From positions 1-41,238 of the forward strand of contig OMUE01000039.1 in NCBI GenBank assembly GCA_900314165.1: a stretch of DNA of 41,238 bases, in the 5' to 3' direction. Below, one piece after another: positions 7,510 to 15,801 of this stretch. The notes under the pieces are model-generated. The model had not been told where the DNA came from. It saw nothing but the letters and a program-made list of their open reading frames with translations, and searched no databases. Each line of letters starts with the position of its first letter. Position 1 is the stretch's first letter. This DNA comes from an uncultured Acidaminococcus sp. Its GTDB lineage: Bacteria > Bacillota_C > Negativicutes > Acidaminococcales > Acidaminococcaceae. Position numbers and translations under genes: made by a program.

Positions 7510-8430
7510 TTATTTAGACGCTTCGCCTGTAATGGCCAGCATCTTCTGCAAGGCGTCATAGGCTTTCACCCGGATGTCTTCCGGTACTACGATGCGGGGT
7601 TCCAGGGTTTCCAGGGACTTCTTCACCAGTTCCAGAGTAGTCTTCTTCATATTGGGGCACAGCAGGTCGCCGCTGGCCATGTAGAAATGCTTATGAGGAC
7701 ACCGTTCCGTCAGCTGGTACATGACGCCGCATTCCGTAGCAATGATGAAGGAATCCTGGTCGCTTTGTTCCGCATATTTCACGATACCCATGGTGCTGCC
7801 AATATAATCGGCCAAAGCCCGGACTTCCGGACGGCATTCCGGATGCATGAGCACCAAGGCTTCCGGATGGGCTTCTTTCGCTTTCTTCACATCCTCCACC
7901 GTCAGGTTGAAATGGGTAGGGCAGGCGCCTTTCCATGGAATGATGTGGTGGTTTGTCTGTTCTGCCGTAAAGGAAGCCAGATCCATGTCCGGTACAAACA
8001 GGATTTCCATATCTTTGGGTAAGGATTCAATGACTTCTACTGCATTAGAAGACGTGCAGCAGATTTCACTGAGGGCTTTCACGGAAGCAGGAGAATTCAC
8101 GTAGGAAACCACTTTGTATTCGGGATGTTCCTTCAACGCTGCCTTTACCCGGGCTTCCAGAGTATGGTCAAACATCCGGCAGGTAGCATCCGCAGCCGGC
8201 AGCAGCGTGATTTTCTGAGGAGACAGGATGTTGGCAGTCTCTGCCATGAACCGGACGCCACAGAACACGATCACATCTGCATCCGTATTGGCTGCCTTTT
8301 GAGACAGGGCAAAGGAATCGCCGCAGAAATCCGCAATTTCCTGGATTTCATCCGGCTGGTACACGTGGGCCAGGATTACCGCGTTCCTTTCTTTCTTTAA
8401 CCGCTCTATCGCATCATAAATATCTTCCAT
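7510..8430 (-). CDS. nadA: Quinolinate synthase A
   Basis: The 306-residue protein condenses iminoaspartate with dihydroxyacetone phosphate to give quinolinate, using a 4Fe-4S cluster. The three expected cluster cysteines are visible: C84 (ADATCRMF), C170 (WKGACPTHF) and C258 (LLCPNMKK). The characteristic HPECRPEV lies near 196-203 and the C-terminal MxKxxLE-type helix follows. This is the short NadA form. The start at 8430 follows GGGAGGAG; an upstream in-frame start at 8472 would include an inverted repeat that looks regulatory. It is the first gene of nadABC. Confidence 0.97.
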   Translation of the reverse strand: MEDIYDAIERLKKERNAVILAHVYQPDEIQEIADFCGDSFALSQKAANTDADVIVFCGVRFMAETANILSPQKITLLPAADATCRMFDHTLEARVKAALKEHPEYKVVSYVNSPASVKALSEICCTSSNAVEVIESLPKDMEILFVPDMDLASFTAEQTNHHIIPWKGACPTHFNLTVEDVKKAKEAHPEALVLMHPECRPEVRALADYIGSTMGIVKYAEQSDQDSFIIATECGVMYQLTERCPHKHFYMASGDLLCPNMKKTTLELVKKSLETLEPRIVVPEDIRVKAYDALQKMLAITGEASK

Positions 8431-8472
8431 AATCAGGAATCTCCTCCCGTTGTAATATCGAATCCGTTCCAC

Positions 8473-8493
8473 GTCAGTGCCTAATCAACTGAC
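8473..8493 (-). promoter_or_regulatory. Inverted repeat GTCAGT-N9-ACTGAC, candidate nad operator
   Basis: The perfect 6-bp arms are separated by 9 nt and lie just downstream of the nadA -10 box, in the untranslated leader. Next to it is the direct repeat TGACATGACAATGAC. The position suits a repressor of NAD synthesis such as NiaR, but I cannot confirm that the sequence matches its site. Confidence 0.4.
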
Positions 8494-8507
8494 ATGACAA
8501 TGACTTT

Positions 8508-8536
8508 ATTTTATACATTTTTGAGGAGGAATGCAA
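8508..8536 (-). promoter_or_regulatory. Promoter of nadABC
   Basis: Minus strand: -35 TTGCAT (8531-8536), 17-nt spacer, -10 TAAAAT (8508-8513); an alternative -10, TATAAA, overlaps at 8510-8515. The start of transcription would fall at about 8500, next to the candidate operator. Confidence 0.6.
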
Positions 8537-8550
8537 GAGCTAGAGCCATA

Positions 8551-8742
8551 GTAACGACGGACGCACGCAAAATAAATAGAAAATTTATTTTTGCTGACGA
8601 CATACGACAGATGAAAAAAATCCAGTCCCCCGTACGTACAAAGGACTGGATTTTTAATTTGCTGTGCAGAACACATCGTCCGTCGGTCGTCGTAAAGGAA
8701 ATTGCAAATCGATATGAGCAATTTCCGTGCGTCCGTCGTTGC
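8551..8742. repeat. 192-bp element with 17-bp terminal inverted repeats and internal hairpins
   Basis: The ends, 8551-8567 and 8726-8742, are inverted copies with one mismatch (core ACGACGGACGCACG). Inside are an AT-rich hairpin (8567-8594), the glmS terminator hairpin (8613-8655) and a GGAAATTGC/GCAATTTCC hairpin (8697-8726), separated by CGTCCGTCGGTCGTCG-type words. No open frame with a ribosome binding site is present. It lies between the ends of glmS and the nadA promoter. Confidence 0.6.
8613..8655 (-). terminator. Intrinsic terminator of glmS
   Basis: AAATCCAGTCC pairs with GGACTGGATTT over a 14-nt loop and is followed on the minus strand by a run of seven T. It stands about 95 nt after the glmS stop. 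Confidence 0.8.
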
Positions 8743-8749
8743 CAAGCTT

Positions 8750-10579
8750 TTATTCCACCGTCACGCTCTTAGCCAGGTTTCTGGGTTTGTCCACGTCGCA
8801 GCCACGAGCCAGGGCAGCGTAGTAGGCCAGCAGCTGCAGAGGGATGACTGCCAGGATCGGTGCCAGGTCTTCGTCAGCTCTAGGGATAATGATGACGGAG
8901 TTGGCGTGTTTAGCCAGTTCCGTATCCCCTTCCATGCCGATGCCGATGACGATAGCCCCACGGGTCTTCACTTCCTGCAGGTTGCTGATGGTCTTGTCGT
9001 AAATGGAGGACTGGGTAGCCAGCACGATGACGGGCACCCCTTCTTCGATCAGGGCCAAGGTCCCGTGCTTCAGTTCCCCGGCTGCATAGGCTTCTGCATG
9101 GATGTAGGAGATTTCCTTCAGCTTCAGGGCCCCTTCCAGAGCTACGGCGTAGTCCAGGCTGCGGCCCAGGAAGAATGCGTCTTCTTTATCCGCATAGTTG
9201 GCCGCAAACACCTTGATCTGGTCCACATGGTCCAGCACCTGGTGCATCTGTTCGGGAATGGCCAGAATGCCCTGGACCAGTTCGTGAATCCGTTCAGCAG
9301 CCAGCGTGCCCTTCAGCTGAGCGACGTACAGGCTCAGCAGGCACATGACGATGAGCTGGGTTGTATAGGCTTTTGTAGAGGCTACGGCGATTTCCGGACC
9401 TGCATAGGTGTACACTACCTGGTCCGCTTCCCGGGCGATGGAAGAGCCCACCACGTTGGTCACAGCCATAGTCTTGGCACCCCGCCGTTTGGCTTCCTTC
9501 AGGGCTTCCAGAGTATCACTGGTTTCCCCGGACTGGCTGATAACGATGCACAGGCAGCTCTCGTCAATAATGGGATCCCGATACCGGAATTCGCTGGCGA
9601 TATCCACTTCCACAGGAATCCGGGCCATCTTTTCAATGTAATATTTGCCTACAATGCCTGCATGGTACGCCGTACCACAGGCTACGATGAAGATTTTCTT
9701 AATATCCTTCAGGGTGTCTGCCGTCCAGTTCAGGTTCGGGAAATGGATTTCATCACTGGCTGCGGACACGCGACCCCGCAGGGTATCCCGGACTGCTTTC
9801 GGCTGTTCGTAGATTTCCTTCAGCATGAAGTGCTCGAAACCGCCCTTTTCAGCTGCTTCTGCATTCCAGGTAACTTTGAAAACCTTTTTATCAATAGGAT
9901 TGCCTTCCAGATCCTTTACGGCTACGCTGTCCGCAGTGACCACAGCCATTTCCCCGTCGTTCAGGATATACGTATCCCGGGTCTTGGCAATGATAGCCGG
10001 AATGTCGGAAGCAATGTAGTTTTCCCCTTGGCCCAGGCCGATGATCAGCGGGTTGTTTTTCTTGGCGCAGATGAGTTTGTCCGGCTCTTTGGCGCACACG
10101 AATACCAGGGAATAAGAACCCTTGATGATATGCAGGACCTTGCGGACTGTGCTTTCAAAGTCCCCGTCCCACTGATCCGCCATCAGATGAGGTACGATTT
10201 CTGTATCCGTATCGGACTGGAAATGATGGCCCTTATTCAGCATCTCCTGCTTCAAAGGCATGTAGTTTTCGATGATGCCGTTATGGACTACGGCAAAGTC
10301 ATGGTTTTCATCCGTATGGGGATGGGCGTTGATGTCACTGGGTTTCCCGTGGGTAGCCCAACGGGTATGGCCGATGCCGATGGTGCCCACCGGTTCCCGG
10401 CCAACGATTTTCTGGCGCAGGGCGTCCAGACGGCCTACGCATTTCTCTACCTGGATAGTGCCGTCATGGTAGACTGCAATGCCTGCAGAGTCATACCCTC
10501 TGTATTCCAGCTTGCTCAAGCCTTCGATTAAAAATGGTGTTGCCTGTTTTCTGCCAATATACCCTACGATACCGCACAT
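8750..10579 (-). CDS. glmS: Glutamine--fructose-6-phosphate aminotransferase (isomerizing)
   Basis: The 609-residue protein makes glucosamine-6-phosphate from fructose-6-phosphate and glutamine, the entry step to UDP-GlcNAc and peptidoglycan. The N-terminal glutaminase domain starts MCGIVGYIG with the catalytic Cys2, followed by EYRGYDSAGIAV near 25-36, GHTRWATHG and HNGIIENY. Two SIS sugar-isomerase domains follow, with ACGTAYHAG near 300, SQSGETSDT near 345 and the C-terminal DKPRNLAKSVTVE typical of the family. The ATG at 10579 puts Cys at position 2 as required, so longer starts are excluded. It has its own promoter and a glmS ribozyme leader. Confidence 0.98.
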   Translation of the reverse strand: MCGIVGYIGRKQATPFLIEGLSKLEYRGYDSAGIAVYHDGTIQVEKCVGRLDALRQKIVGREPVGTIGIGHTRWATHGKPSDINAHPHTDENHDFAVVHNGIIENYMPLKQEMLNKGHHFQSDTDTEIVPHLMADQWDGDFESTVRKVLHIIKGSYSLVFVCAKEPDKLICAKKNNPLIIGLGQGENYIASDIPAIIAKTRDTYILNDGEMAVVTADSVAVKDLEGNPIDKKVFKVTWNAEAAEKGGFEHFMLKEIYEQPKAVRDTLRGRVSAASDEIHFPNLNWTADTLKDIKKIFIVACGTAYHAGIVGKYYIEKMARIPVEVDIASEFRYRDPIIDESCLCIVISQSGETSDTLEALKEAKRRGAKTMAVTNVVGSSIAREADQVVYTYAGPEIAVASTKAYTTQLIVMCLLSLYVAQLKGTLAAERIHELVQGILAIPEQMHQVLDHVDQIKVFAANYADKEDAFFLGRSLDYAVALEGALKLKEISYIHAEAYAAGELKHGTLALIEEGVPVIVLATQSSIYDKTISNLQEVKTRGAIVIGIGMEGDTELAKHANSVIIIPRADEDLAPILAVIPLQLLAYYAALARGCDVDKPRNLAKSVTVE

Positions 10580-10607
10580 AGCTGTACCCTCCTGAGATTG
10601 TTTGTAG

Positions 10608-10762
10608 TATAGTATACCGTCTGCCACAGGCCCTTCTGTGCATCCTTGTTGCCAAGAGCTTTTGTAGGCCTGTTTACGGTCTGCAGCTTACCGAGAGGCA
10701 TCCGCTGACGTTTCGATAAACCTCTTCCTCGTCCGCCGGTTTCCTGCCGGCACTTGCGCTCA
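10608..10762 (-). ncRNA. glmS ribozyme (glucosamine-6-phosphate activated)
   Basis: On the minus strand the leader reads A|GCGCAAGTGCCGG, with the cleavage site expected between 10760 and 10759. It is followed by GACGAGGAAGAGGTTTATCG, then CAGCGGATGCCTCTCGG, which match the conserved core of the self-cleaving glmS ribozyme almost block for block. Downstream, ACAGGCC pairs with GGCCTGT and ACCGT with ACGGT, forming the 3' stems. Family knowledge: GlcN6P, the product of GlmS, is the cofactor for cleavage, which destabilises the mRNA. A spurious 70-codon frame lies across it. Confidence 0.95.
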
Positions 10763-10857
10763 TAGAACCGGGTCATCCCTTATGCCGGCGCCCCCTCAGC
10801 CGCCAGCCAGCTCTCCAGACCGGTACCCCCGGAGAACATGTAACCACAGTTATTTAA

Positions 10858-10886
10858 ATAATACTATTTTTGACAAGGTTGGTCAA
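10858..10886 (-). promoter_or_regulatory. Promoter of glmS
   Basis: Minus strand: -35 TTGACC (10881-10886), 17-nt spacer, -10 TATTAT (10858-10863). The start would lie about 90 nt 5' of the ribozyme cleavage site. Confidence 0.75.
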
Positions 10887-10891
10887 CTTAG

Positions 10892-10930
10892 TAAAAGAAA
10901 ACGGACTGTGAAAAATCACAGTCCGTTCTT
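10892..10930 (-). terminator. Intrinsic terminator after glmM
   Basis: ACGGACTGTGA pairs with TCACAGTCCGT and is followed on the minus strand by TTTTCTTTT. It lies about 170 nt after the glmM stop, beyond a dispersed repeat, and directly upstream of the glmS promoter. Confidence 0.8.
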
Positions 10931-11098
10931 ACTGGGCGCACCGCCCGACCGTTGGCACGCCCCTACGGTATTCTATTTCTACCTTGCCCGCCGCAGGCGC
11001 CTCTTCGCTCTTCACTCTTCGCTCTTCGCTTTTTTCTTTCCTCCTTGCCCGCCGCAGGCACCTTTTCACTTTTCGCTTTTCACTTTTCGCTTTTTCCA
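10931..11098. repeat. Dispersed intergenic repeat with two GCCCGCCGCAGGC cores
   Basis: Two tandem copies of TTGCCCGCCGCAGGC (starting near 10984 and 11045) are each followed by CTCTTCGCT or CTTTTCACTT word arrays, as at 3904-3998. A small hairpin, GGGCG-CAC-CGCCC, stands at the left end. It fills the space between the glmM stop and its terminator. Confidence 0.75.
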
Positions 11099-11101
11099 AG
11101 C

Positions 11102-12445
11102 TTACACCAGTTCTCTCCTCACCACTTCTGCAATGGCTTCCGTAATGCGGTCCAGTTCAGCCTGGTTAGGACCCTGGGCCATAATGCGGATGAGAGGTTC
11201 CGTACCGGAAGCCCGGACCAGCACCTGACCGTCGTCTCCCAGCAGTTCCGTGTACTTAGCCGTCACTTCCTGGATTGCTTTGTTCTTTTCCCAGCCGTTT
11301 TTATCTTTCACCCGGACATTCAGCAGGGTCTGAGGATATTTCACCATGAGAGCGCCCATCTGGGACAGGGTTCTGTTATGCCGCACCAGAGAGCCCAACA
11401 GCTTCACAGCGGTCATCATGCCATCGCCGGTCCGTACCAGATCTCCAAAGATGATGTGGCCGGACTGTTCGCCGCCCAGCTTGTAGTCGTGCTTCAGCAT
11501 TTCTTCCAGCACATAGCGATCCCCTACGGCCGTCTTTGCCGTAGAGCCCCCGTGTTCCTTCATGGCTTTGGCCAGGCCCACGTTGCTCATAACCGTGGTC
11601 ACCAGCACATTATCCTTCAATTTGCCGGCCCGCATGAGATCCAGGGCGCAGATCAGCATAATCTGGTCCCCGTCCAGAGCGTTGCCGTTTTCATCCACAG
11701 CCAACAGCCGGTCTGCGTCCCCGTCATTAGCCAGGCCGCAGTCAGCACCCAGTTCCACCACTTTCCGTTGCAGCGCTTCTAGATGGGTGGAACCGCAGCC
11801 ATTGTTGATGTTGATGCCATTAGGCGTATTGTAAATCGGGAAGACCTGAGCTCCCAACAGCCGCAGGATTGTGGGCGCAAATTCGCTGTTGGCTCCATTA
11901 GCGCAGTCCATGACCACTTTCAGGCCATTCAGCTTCAGGTCCGCACTATTCACAATATGCTGCACGTAGAACGCACCCATATCCGGTTCGGGAATGACCT
12001 TGCCCAGTGAAGAGCCCGTCAGAGTCGTATTGTAGTCTATGTCACTCTTGACGATGAATTCGATTTCATCTTCTACGGCATCCGGCAGCTTGTAGCCGCT
12101 TTTCGCAAAGAATTTGATCCCGTTGTCTTCAAACGGATTGTGGGATGCGGAAATGACGACGCCTGCATTGGCTTCCATCTTTTCCGTCAGGTAGGACACA
12201 GCCGGCGTAGGGATGACACCCAGCATATGGGCATTGCCTCCGGCGCTGCAGATGCCTGCAGCCAGAGCGGACTCCAGCATGGTACCGGACAGTCTCGTAT
12301 CCCGACCGATGAGGATTTTCGGGGTCTTGACTTCCCGACCGAAATATTGGGCAGCTGCCCGTCCTAATTTATAAGCCAGTTCTGCATTCAGTACAGGTCC
12401 ATTGGCGACACCGCGCACGCCATCCGTTCCAAATAATCTAGCCAT
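11102..12445 (-). CDS. glmM: Phosphoglucosamine mutase
   Basis: The 447-residue protein interconverts glucosamine-6-phosphate and glucosamine-1-phosphate, the step after GlmS. The start MARLFGTDGVRGVAN is diagnostic. The phosphoserine loop ISASHNPFEDNGIKFF places the catalytic Ser at 101, the metal loop NDGDADR is near 240, the sugar loop GGEQSGH near 325 and the phosphate-binding RASGTEPLIRI near 408-418. All motifs are intact. The ribosome binding site is GGAGG. It begins only 27 nt after the stop of hisI on the same strand with no terminator between, so it is probably co-transcribed with the his genes. Confidence 0.98.
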   Translation of the reverse strand: MARLFGTDGVRGVANGPVLNAELAYKLGRAAAQYFGREVKTPKILIGRDTRLSGTMLESALAAGICSAGGNAHMLGVIPTPAVSYLTEKMEANAGVVISASHNPFEDNGIKFFAKSGYKLPDAVEDEIEFIVKSDIDYNTTLTGSSLGKVIPEPDMGAFYVQHIVNSADLKLNGLKVVMDCANGANSEFAPTILRLLGAQVFPIYNTPNGININNGCGSTHLEALQRKVVELGADCGLANDGDADRLLAVDENGNALDGDQIMLICALDLMRAGKLKDNVLVTTVMSNVGLAKAMKEHGGSTAKTAVGDRYVLEEMLKHDYKLGGEQSGHIIFGDLVRTGDGMMTAVKLLGSLVRHNRTLSQMGALMVKYPQTLLNVRVKDKNGWEKNKAIQEVTAKYTELLGDDGQVLVRASGTEPLIRIMAQGPNQAELDRITEAIAEVVRRELV

Positions 12446-12472
12446 AACAGCCTCCAGGGTTCTATTTTGCTG

Positions 12473-13123
12473 CTATTTCTCTTTTTCTTCTTTCCGTCCT
12501 GCCATTTCTGCCAGCATCTGGCTGGGCGTGATATTATGGTAGGCTAACAGCACTAAGCAATGATACCATAAATCGCCCATCTCGTAAACAACCTGGTCTT
12601 TATTGGCATTCTTGGAGGCCAGCGTCATGTTGATATTGTTCTTGGCCAGCAGCTTCAGGATATCGTCCTCGCTGCCCGCAGGCAGGCCTTTCAGAGCAGG
12701 AGCGTTGTCCGGCTTCAGATTGCGGATCTGCTTGTACAGTTCGTCAATGACCTGGGGCAGATTCTGCTCGGCGACAGGTAGGTTCTTGCCCTCTCCTGCA
12801 TTCCACAGAGGATTGAAGAAGCAGGAATAATTTCCCGTATGGCAGGCAGCACCCTTCTGGATGACCTTTACCAGCAGGGTATCCCCGTCGCAATCGTAGG
12901 TAATGCTCATGACCTTCTGGGTATGGCCGCTGGATTCGCCCTTGTTCCACAGCTTTTTGCGGCTGCGGCTCCAGAACCAGGTGTACCCGGTTTCCACCGT
13001 CAAAGCCAGGGATTCCCCGTTCATATAAGCCAGCATCAGTACCTGGTCCGTCTTGTAGTCCTGCACGATAGCGGGAATCAGTCCTCTGTCGTCAAATTTC
13101 AAATGGCTTACGTCTACTTTCAT
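12473..13123 (-). CDS. hisI: Phosphoribosyl-AMP cyclohydrolase fused to a degenerate HisE domain
   Basis: The 216-residue protein has the layout of bifunctional HisIE. Residues 1-105 are a complete HisI cyclohydrolase, with [20 protein letters not shown] near 48-67, the metal-binding DCDGDTLL near 77 and [13 protein letters not shown] near 91. Residues about 122-210 match HisE phosphoribosyl-ATP pyrophosphatase in length and in the C-terminal [15 protein letters not shown]. However, the usual GEExxE metal motif reads AKNNIN here, and the SYTxxL segment before it is missing. The HisE half is therefore probably inactive; a separate hisE may exist elsewhere. The gene overlaps hisF by 4 nt. Confidence 0.92.
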   Translation of the reverse strand: MKVDVSHLKFDDRGLIPAIVQDYKTDQVLMLAYMNGESLALTVETGYTWFWSRSRKKLWNKGESSGHTQKVMSITYDCDGDTLLVKVIQKGAACHTGNYSCFFNPLWNAGEGKNLPVAEQNLPQVIDELYKQIRNLKPDNAPALKGLPAGSEDDILKLLAKNNINMTLASKNANKDQVVYEMGDLWYHCLVLLAYHNITPSQMLAEMAGRKEEKEK

Positions 13124-13878
13124 AACCGTACTTCCACTCCTTTGTTCCGCAGATATTCCTTTACCTGCCGCACCGTAAACGTCCCATAGTGGAACACGGA
13201 GGCTGCCAGGGCTGCGTCCGCCTTGCCCGCCGTCAGCACTTCATAGAAGTCCTCCAGGGAGCCGGCGCCGCCGGAAGCAATAACCGGCACGGGCACTGCT
13301 TCAGCCACAGTCCGGGTCAGAGGAATATCGAAACCGTCCTTTGTGCCATCCGCATCCATACTGGTCAGCAGGATTTCCCCGGCACCCAGGGACACGGCCT
13401 TTTTAATCCATTCCAGAGCATCAATGCCCGTAGGCGTATGACCGCCGTTGATGTATACTTCCCATTTCTGCTCGCCAACCCGCTTTGCATCCACAGCCAG
13501 CACTACGCACTGATTGCCGAAGGCGATAGCCCCCTGCCGGATGATGTCAGGATTCTTCACAGCCGCCGAGTTCAGGCTGGTCTTATCCGCCCCGGCCATG
13601 AGCACGGCCCGCATATCTTCTATAGACGTAATGCCGCCCCCAACGGTCAGAGGCATAAATACTTCCCGGGCCGTCCGTTCTATGGTATTTACCATGGATT
13701 TCCGTTTTTCCAGAGACGCGGTAATATCCAGGAAGACCAGTTCGTCGGCTTGTTCTTTTTCATACAGAGACGCCAGCTCCACCGGGTCTCCGGCATCTCG
13801 CAGCTGCACAAAGTTCGTGCCTTTGACAACCCGTCCGTCCTTTACGTCCAGACAGGGAATGATCCGCTTTGTCTGCAT
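13120..13878 (-). CDS. hisF: Imidazole glycerol phosphate synthase, cyclase subunit
   Basis: The 252-residue (beta/alpha)8 barrel closes the imidazole ring with ammonia delivered by HisH, yielding IGP and AICAR. The start [20 protein letters not shown] contains catalytic Asp11; the second catalytic Asp is in VVLAVDAKR near 130. The phosphate-binding loops TVGGGI and IASGGAG are present. It is 2 nt from hisA and overlaps hisI by 4 nt, so it is translationally coupled. AICAR produced here feeds the formyltransferase at the start of the window. Confidence 0.98.
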   Translation of the reverse strand: MQTKRIIPCLDVKDGRVVKGTNFVQLRDAGDPVELASLYEKEQADELVFLDITASLEKRKSMVNTIERTAREVFMPLTVGGGITSIEDMRAVLMAGADKTSLNSAAVKNPDIIRQGAIAFGNQCVVLAVDAKRVGEQKWEVYINGGHTPTGIDALEWIKKAVSLGAGEILLTSMDADGTKDGFDIPLTRTVAEAVPVPVIASGGAGSLEDFYEVLTAGKADAALAASVFHYGTFTVRQVKEYLRNKGVEVRL

Positions 13879-13880
13879 GC

Positions 13881-14609
13881 TTACCCCTCCTTGGCCACTT
13901 GTACGGCCTGGCGCAGGTCGATAGCCCCGGTGTACAGGGCTTTGCCGATAATGACGCCTTCTATGCCGTCAGCCTCTCTTTTTTTCAATTCTATGACGTC
14001 TTTAATGGACGCCACGCCGCCGCTGGCCGTCAGCTTCAGGCCGGAAGCCTTGGCAACCTGCACGGTGGCTTCAATATTTACGCCCGTCAGCATGCCGTCA
14101 CGGGCAATATCCGTGAAGATGATCCGGCTAACACCGGCATCGGCCATCTTCTTCGCCAGTTCATCCGCCTGGATATGGCCGCTGATTTCCCAGCCTTCCA
14201 CGGCCACGTCGCCGTTTTTGGCATCGATGCCTACGACAATCTGGCCCGGAAAGGCCTTGCAGGCCTCTTTCACCAATTCCGGACTCTTGACGGCTGCGGA
14301 CCCCAGGATGGCCTGATGGACCCCCAGGCCCAGCAGCTTCTCTATATGAGCCATGGTCCGGATGCCGCCGCCCACTTCGATGGGAATTTTTCCCTGGGCA
14401 ATGATGCTCTGGATGGCCTCCAGATTCCTGCTTTCCCCGGCCAAAGCGCCGTCAAGATCCACCACATGGATGGACGCTGCCCCCTCACTGGCCCACTTGG
14501 CAGCCATGGCCCCGGGATCGTGACTGTAAATCGTTTCTTTGGCAAAATCACCCTTGATAAGGCGGACACAATTGCCGCCCCTCAGATCGATGGCAGGATA
14601 GATGTTCAT
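13881..14609 (-). CDS. hisA: ProFAR isomerase (phosphoribosylformimino-5-aminoimidazole carboxamide ribotide isomerase)
   Basis: The 242-residue barrel enzyme opens ProFAR to PRFAR. The start [17 protein letters not shown] holds the catalytic Asp8; EVGGGIRT near 77 and [13 protein letters not shown] near 162-174 carry the phosphate loop and the second catalytic Asp; TASGGVAS supplies the other loop. The start ATG at 14609 overlaps the hisH stop by 4 nt and has AAGGAG 8 nt upstream; a GTG at 14618 lies within that ribosome binding site and is rejected. Confidence 0.97.
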   Translation of the reverse strand: MNIYPAIDLRGGNCVRLIKGDFAKETIYSHDPGAMAAKWASEGAASIHVVDLDGALAGESRNLEAIQSIIAQGKIPIEVGGGIRTMAHIEKLLGLGVHQAILGSAAVKSPELVKEACKAFPGQIVVGIDAKNGDVAVEGWEISGHIQADELAKKMADAGVSRIIFTDIARDGMLTGVNIEATVQVAKASGLKLTASGGVASIKDVIELKKREADGIEGVIIGKALYTGAIDLRQAVQVAKEG

Positions 14610-15217
14610 ACGTTCCACTCCTTAAAGGCCTTCAGCATAGCCAGGCCTGCAAAGGAAGATTTTTCCGGATGGAACTGGAAAGCCTGCACACTGCCCTGGC
14701 CTACGGAAGCCGTAATGATGCTGCCGTAGTCACAGGTGGACGTAATGATGGACGGGTCATCGGGCACGCAGTGGAAGCTGTGGACGAAATAGCAGAACTT
14801 GCCGTCCGCGTCCTTCATGAGCGGAGACGGATTCACTACCTTCAGCTGGTTCCAGCCCATATGGGGAATCTTGTAGGGCGTCACAATCTTCTTCACCTGG
14901 CCCTTGAAAAAGCCCAGGCCCGGCACCCCGGGAGATTCCTCGCTGCTTTCAAACAGCAGCTGAGCCCCCAGGCAGATGCCCAGAAAAGGCTTGCCACTGT
15001 GGAGAGCCCTTTGGATGACGGGCACGAGGCCTTTCCTGTTCAGGGTTTCCATGCAATCTCCAAAGGCCCCTACCCCCGGCAGAATCACCTTGTCCGCCGC
15101 CTCGATGACGGCAGGGTCCGGGGAGATTTCCGCATCGGCCCCAACCTTCATGAGGCCGTTATACACAGAGTGCAGGTTGCCTCTGTCGTAGTCTATGATG
15201 ACGATTTTATTGCTCAT
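14606..15217 (-). CDS. hisH: Imidazole glycerol phosphate synthase, glutaminase subunit
   Basis: The 203-residue class I glutamine amidotransferase supplies ammonia to HisF. The nucleophile is in KPFLGICLGAQLLFESSEE (Cys near 82), the oxyanion strand in ILPGVGAFGDCM near 45-56, and the His-Glu pair in FQFHPEKSSFAG near the C-terminus. PHMGWNQL and YFVHSFHCVP are typical of HisH. It overlaps hisB by 4 nt and hisA by 4 nt. Confidence 0.98.
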   Translation of the reverse strand: MSNKIVIIDYDRGNLHSVYNGLMKVGADAEISPDPAVIEAADKVILPGVGAFGDCMETLNRKGLVPVIQRALHSGKPFLGICLGAQLLFESSEESPGVPGLGFFKGQVKKIVTPYKIPHMGWNQLKVVNPSPLMKDADGKFCYFVHSFHCVPDDPSIITSTCDYGSIITASVGQGSVQAFQFHPEKSSFAGLAMLKAFKEWNV

Positions 15218-15798
15218 AGTGCCCCCTTGCTGCTCATGACCCCGTGTACCCGGGGATCCATAGCCACGGCCATGGACATAGCTCTGGCAAAACCTTTGAA
15301 GATGGCTTCCAGGATATGGTGGGTATTCTTGCCATAAGGCACGTTGATATGCAGGGTCAGGCCGCTTTCCATAGCCAGAGCCCGGAAGAATTCTTCACCC
15401 ATTTCCGTATCCATGTTGCCCAGCCGCACCCGGGGCACGTCGGCGTTCCACACCAGGAAGGGACGCCCGCTGAAGTCCAGCACCACTTCTGCCAGGCATT
15501 CATCCATGGGCAGCAGGCAGCTGCCATAGCGATGGATGCCCGCTTTATTGCCCAGAGCCTGCCGGATAGCCTGGCCCAGAGCCAGACCGATGTCTTCTAT
15601 GGTATGGTGGGAATCCACTTCCAAGTCGCCCTTGGCATGGACCGTCAGGTCTGCAAAGGAATGGACGGCCAGGAGAGTCAGCATATGGTCGAAGAACCCT
15701 ACGCCCGTAGAGATGTCCGCCTTGCCAGAACCATCCAGATTGATTTCTACCAGTACACTCGTTTCTTTTGTTACCCGTTCCACCTTACCAATACGCAT
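15214..15798 (-). CDS. hisB: Imidazoleglycerol-phosphate dehydratase
   Basis: This is the 194-residue monofunctional HisB dehydratase; there is no N-terminal histidinol phosphatase domain. Manganese-binding histidines are visible in GVGFFDHMLTLLAVHS near 32-47 and DSHHTIEDIGLALG near 62-75, with the second repeat in GEEFFRALA and KNTHHILEAIFKGFARA near 156-172. It dehydrates IGP to imidazole acetol phosphate. It lies 3 nt after hisC and overlaps hisH by 4 nt. Confidence 0.98.
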   Translation of the reverse strand: MRIGKVERVTKETSVLVEINLDGSGKADISTGVGFFDHMLTLLAVHSFADLTVHAKGDLEVDSHHTIEDIGLALGQAIRQALGNKAGIHRYGSCLLPMDECLAEVVLDFSGRPFLVWNADVPRVRLGNMDTEMGEEFFRALAMESGLTLHINVPYGKNTHHILEAIFKGFARAMSMAVAMDPRVHGVMSSKGAL

Positions 15799-15801
15799 GA
15801 C

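Noticed and set aside
10564..10776. 70-codon minus-strand frame upstream of glmS
   Set aside because: It lies wholly across the glmS ribozyme; conserved ribozyme blocks explain the sequence and there is no ribosome binding site.
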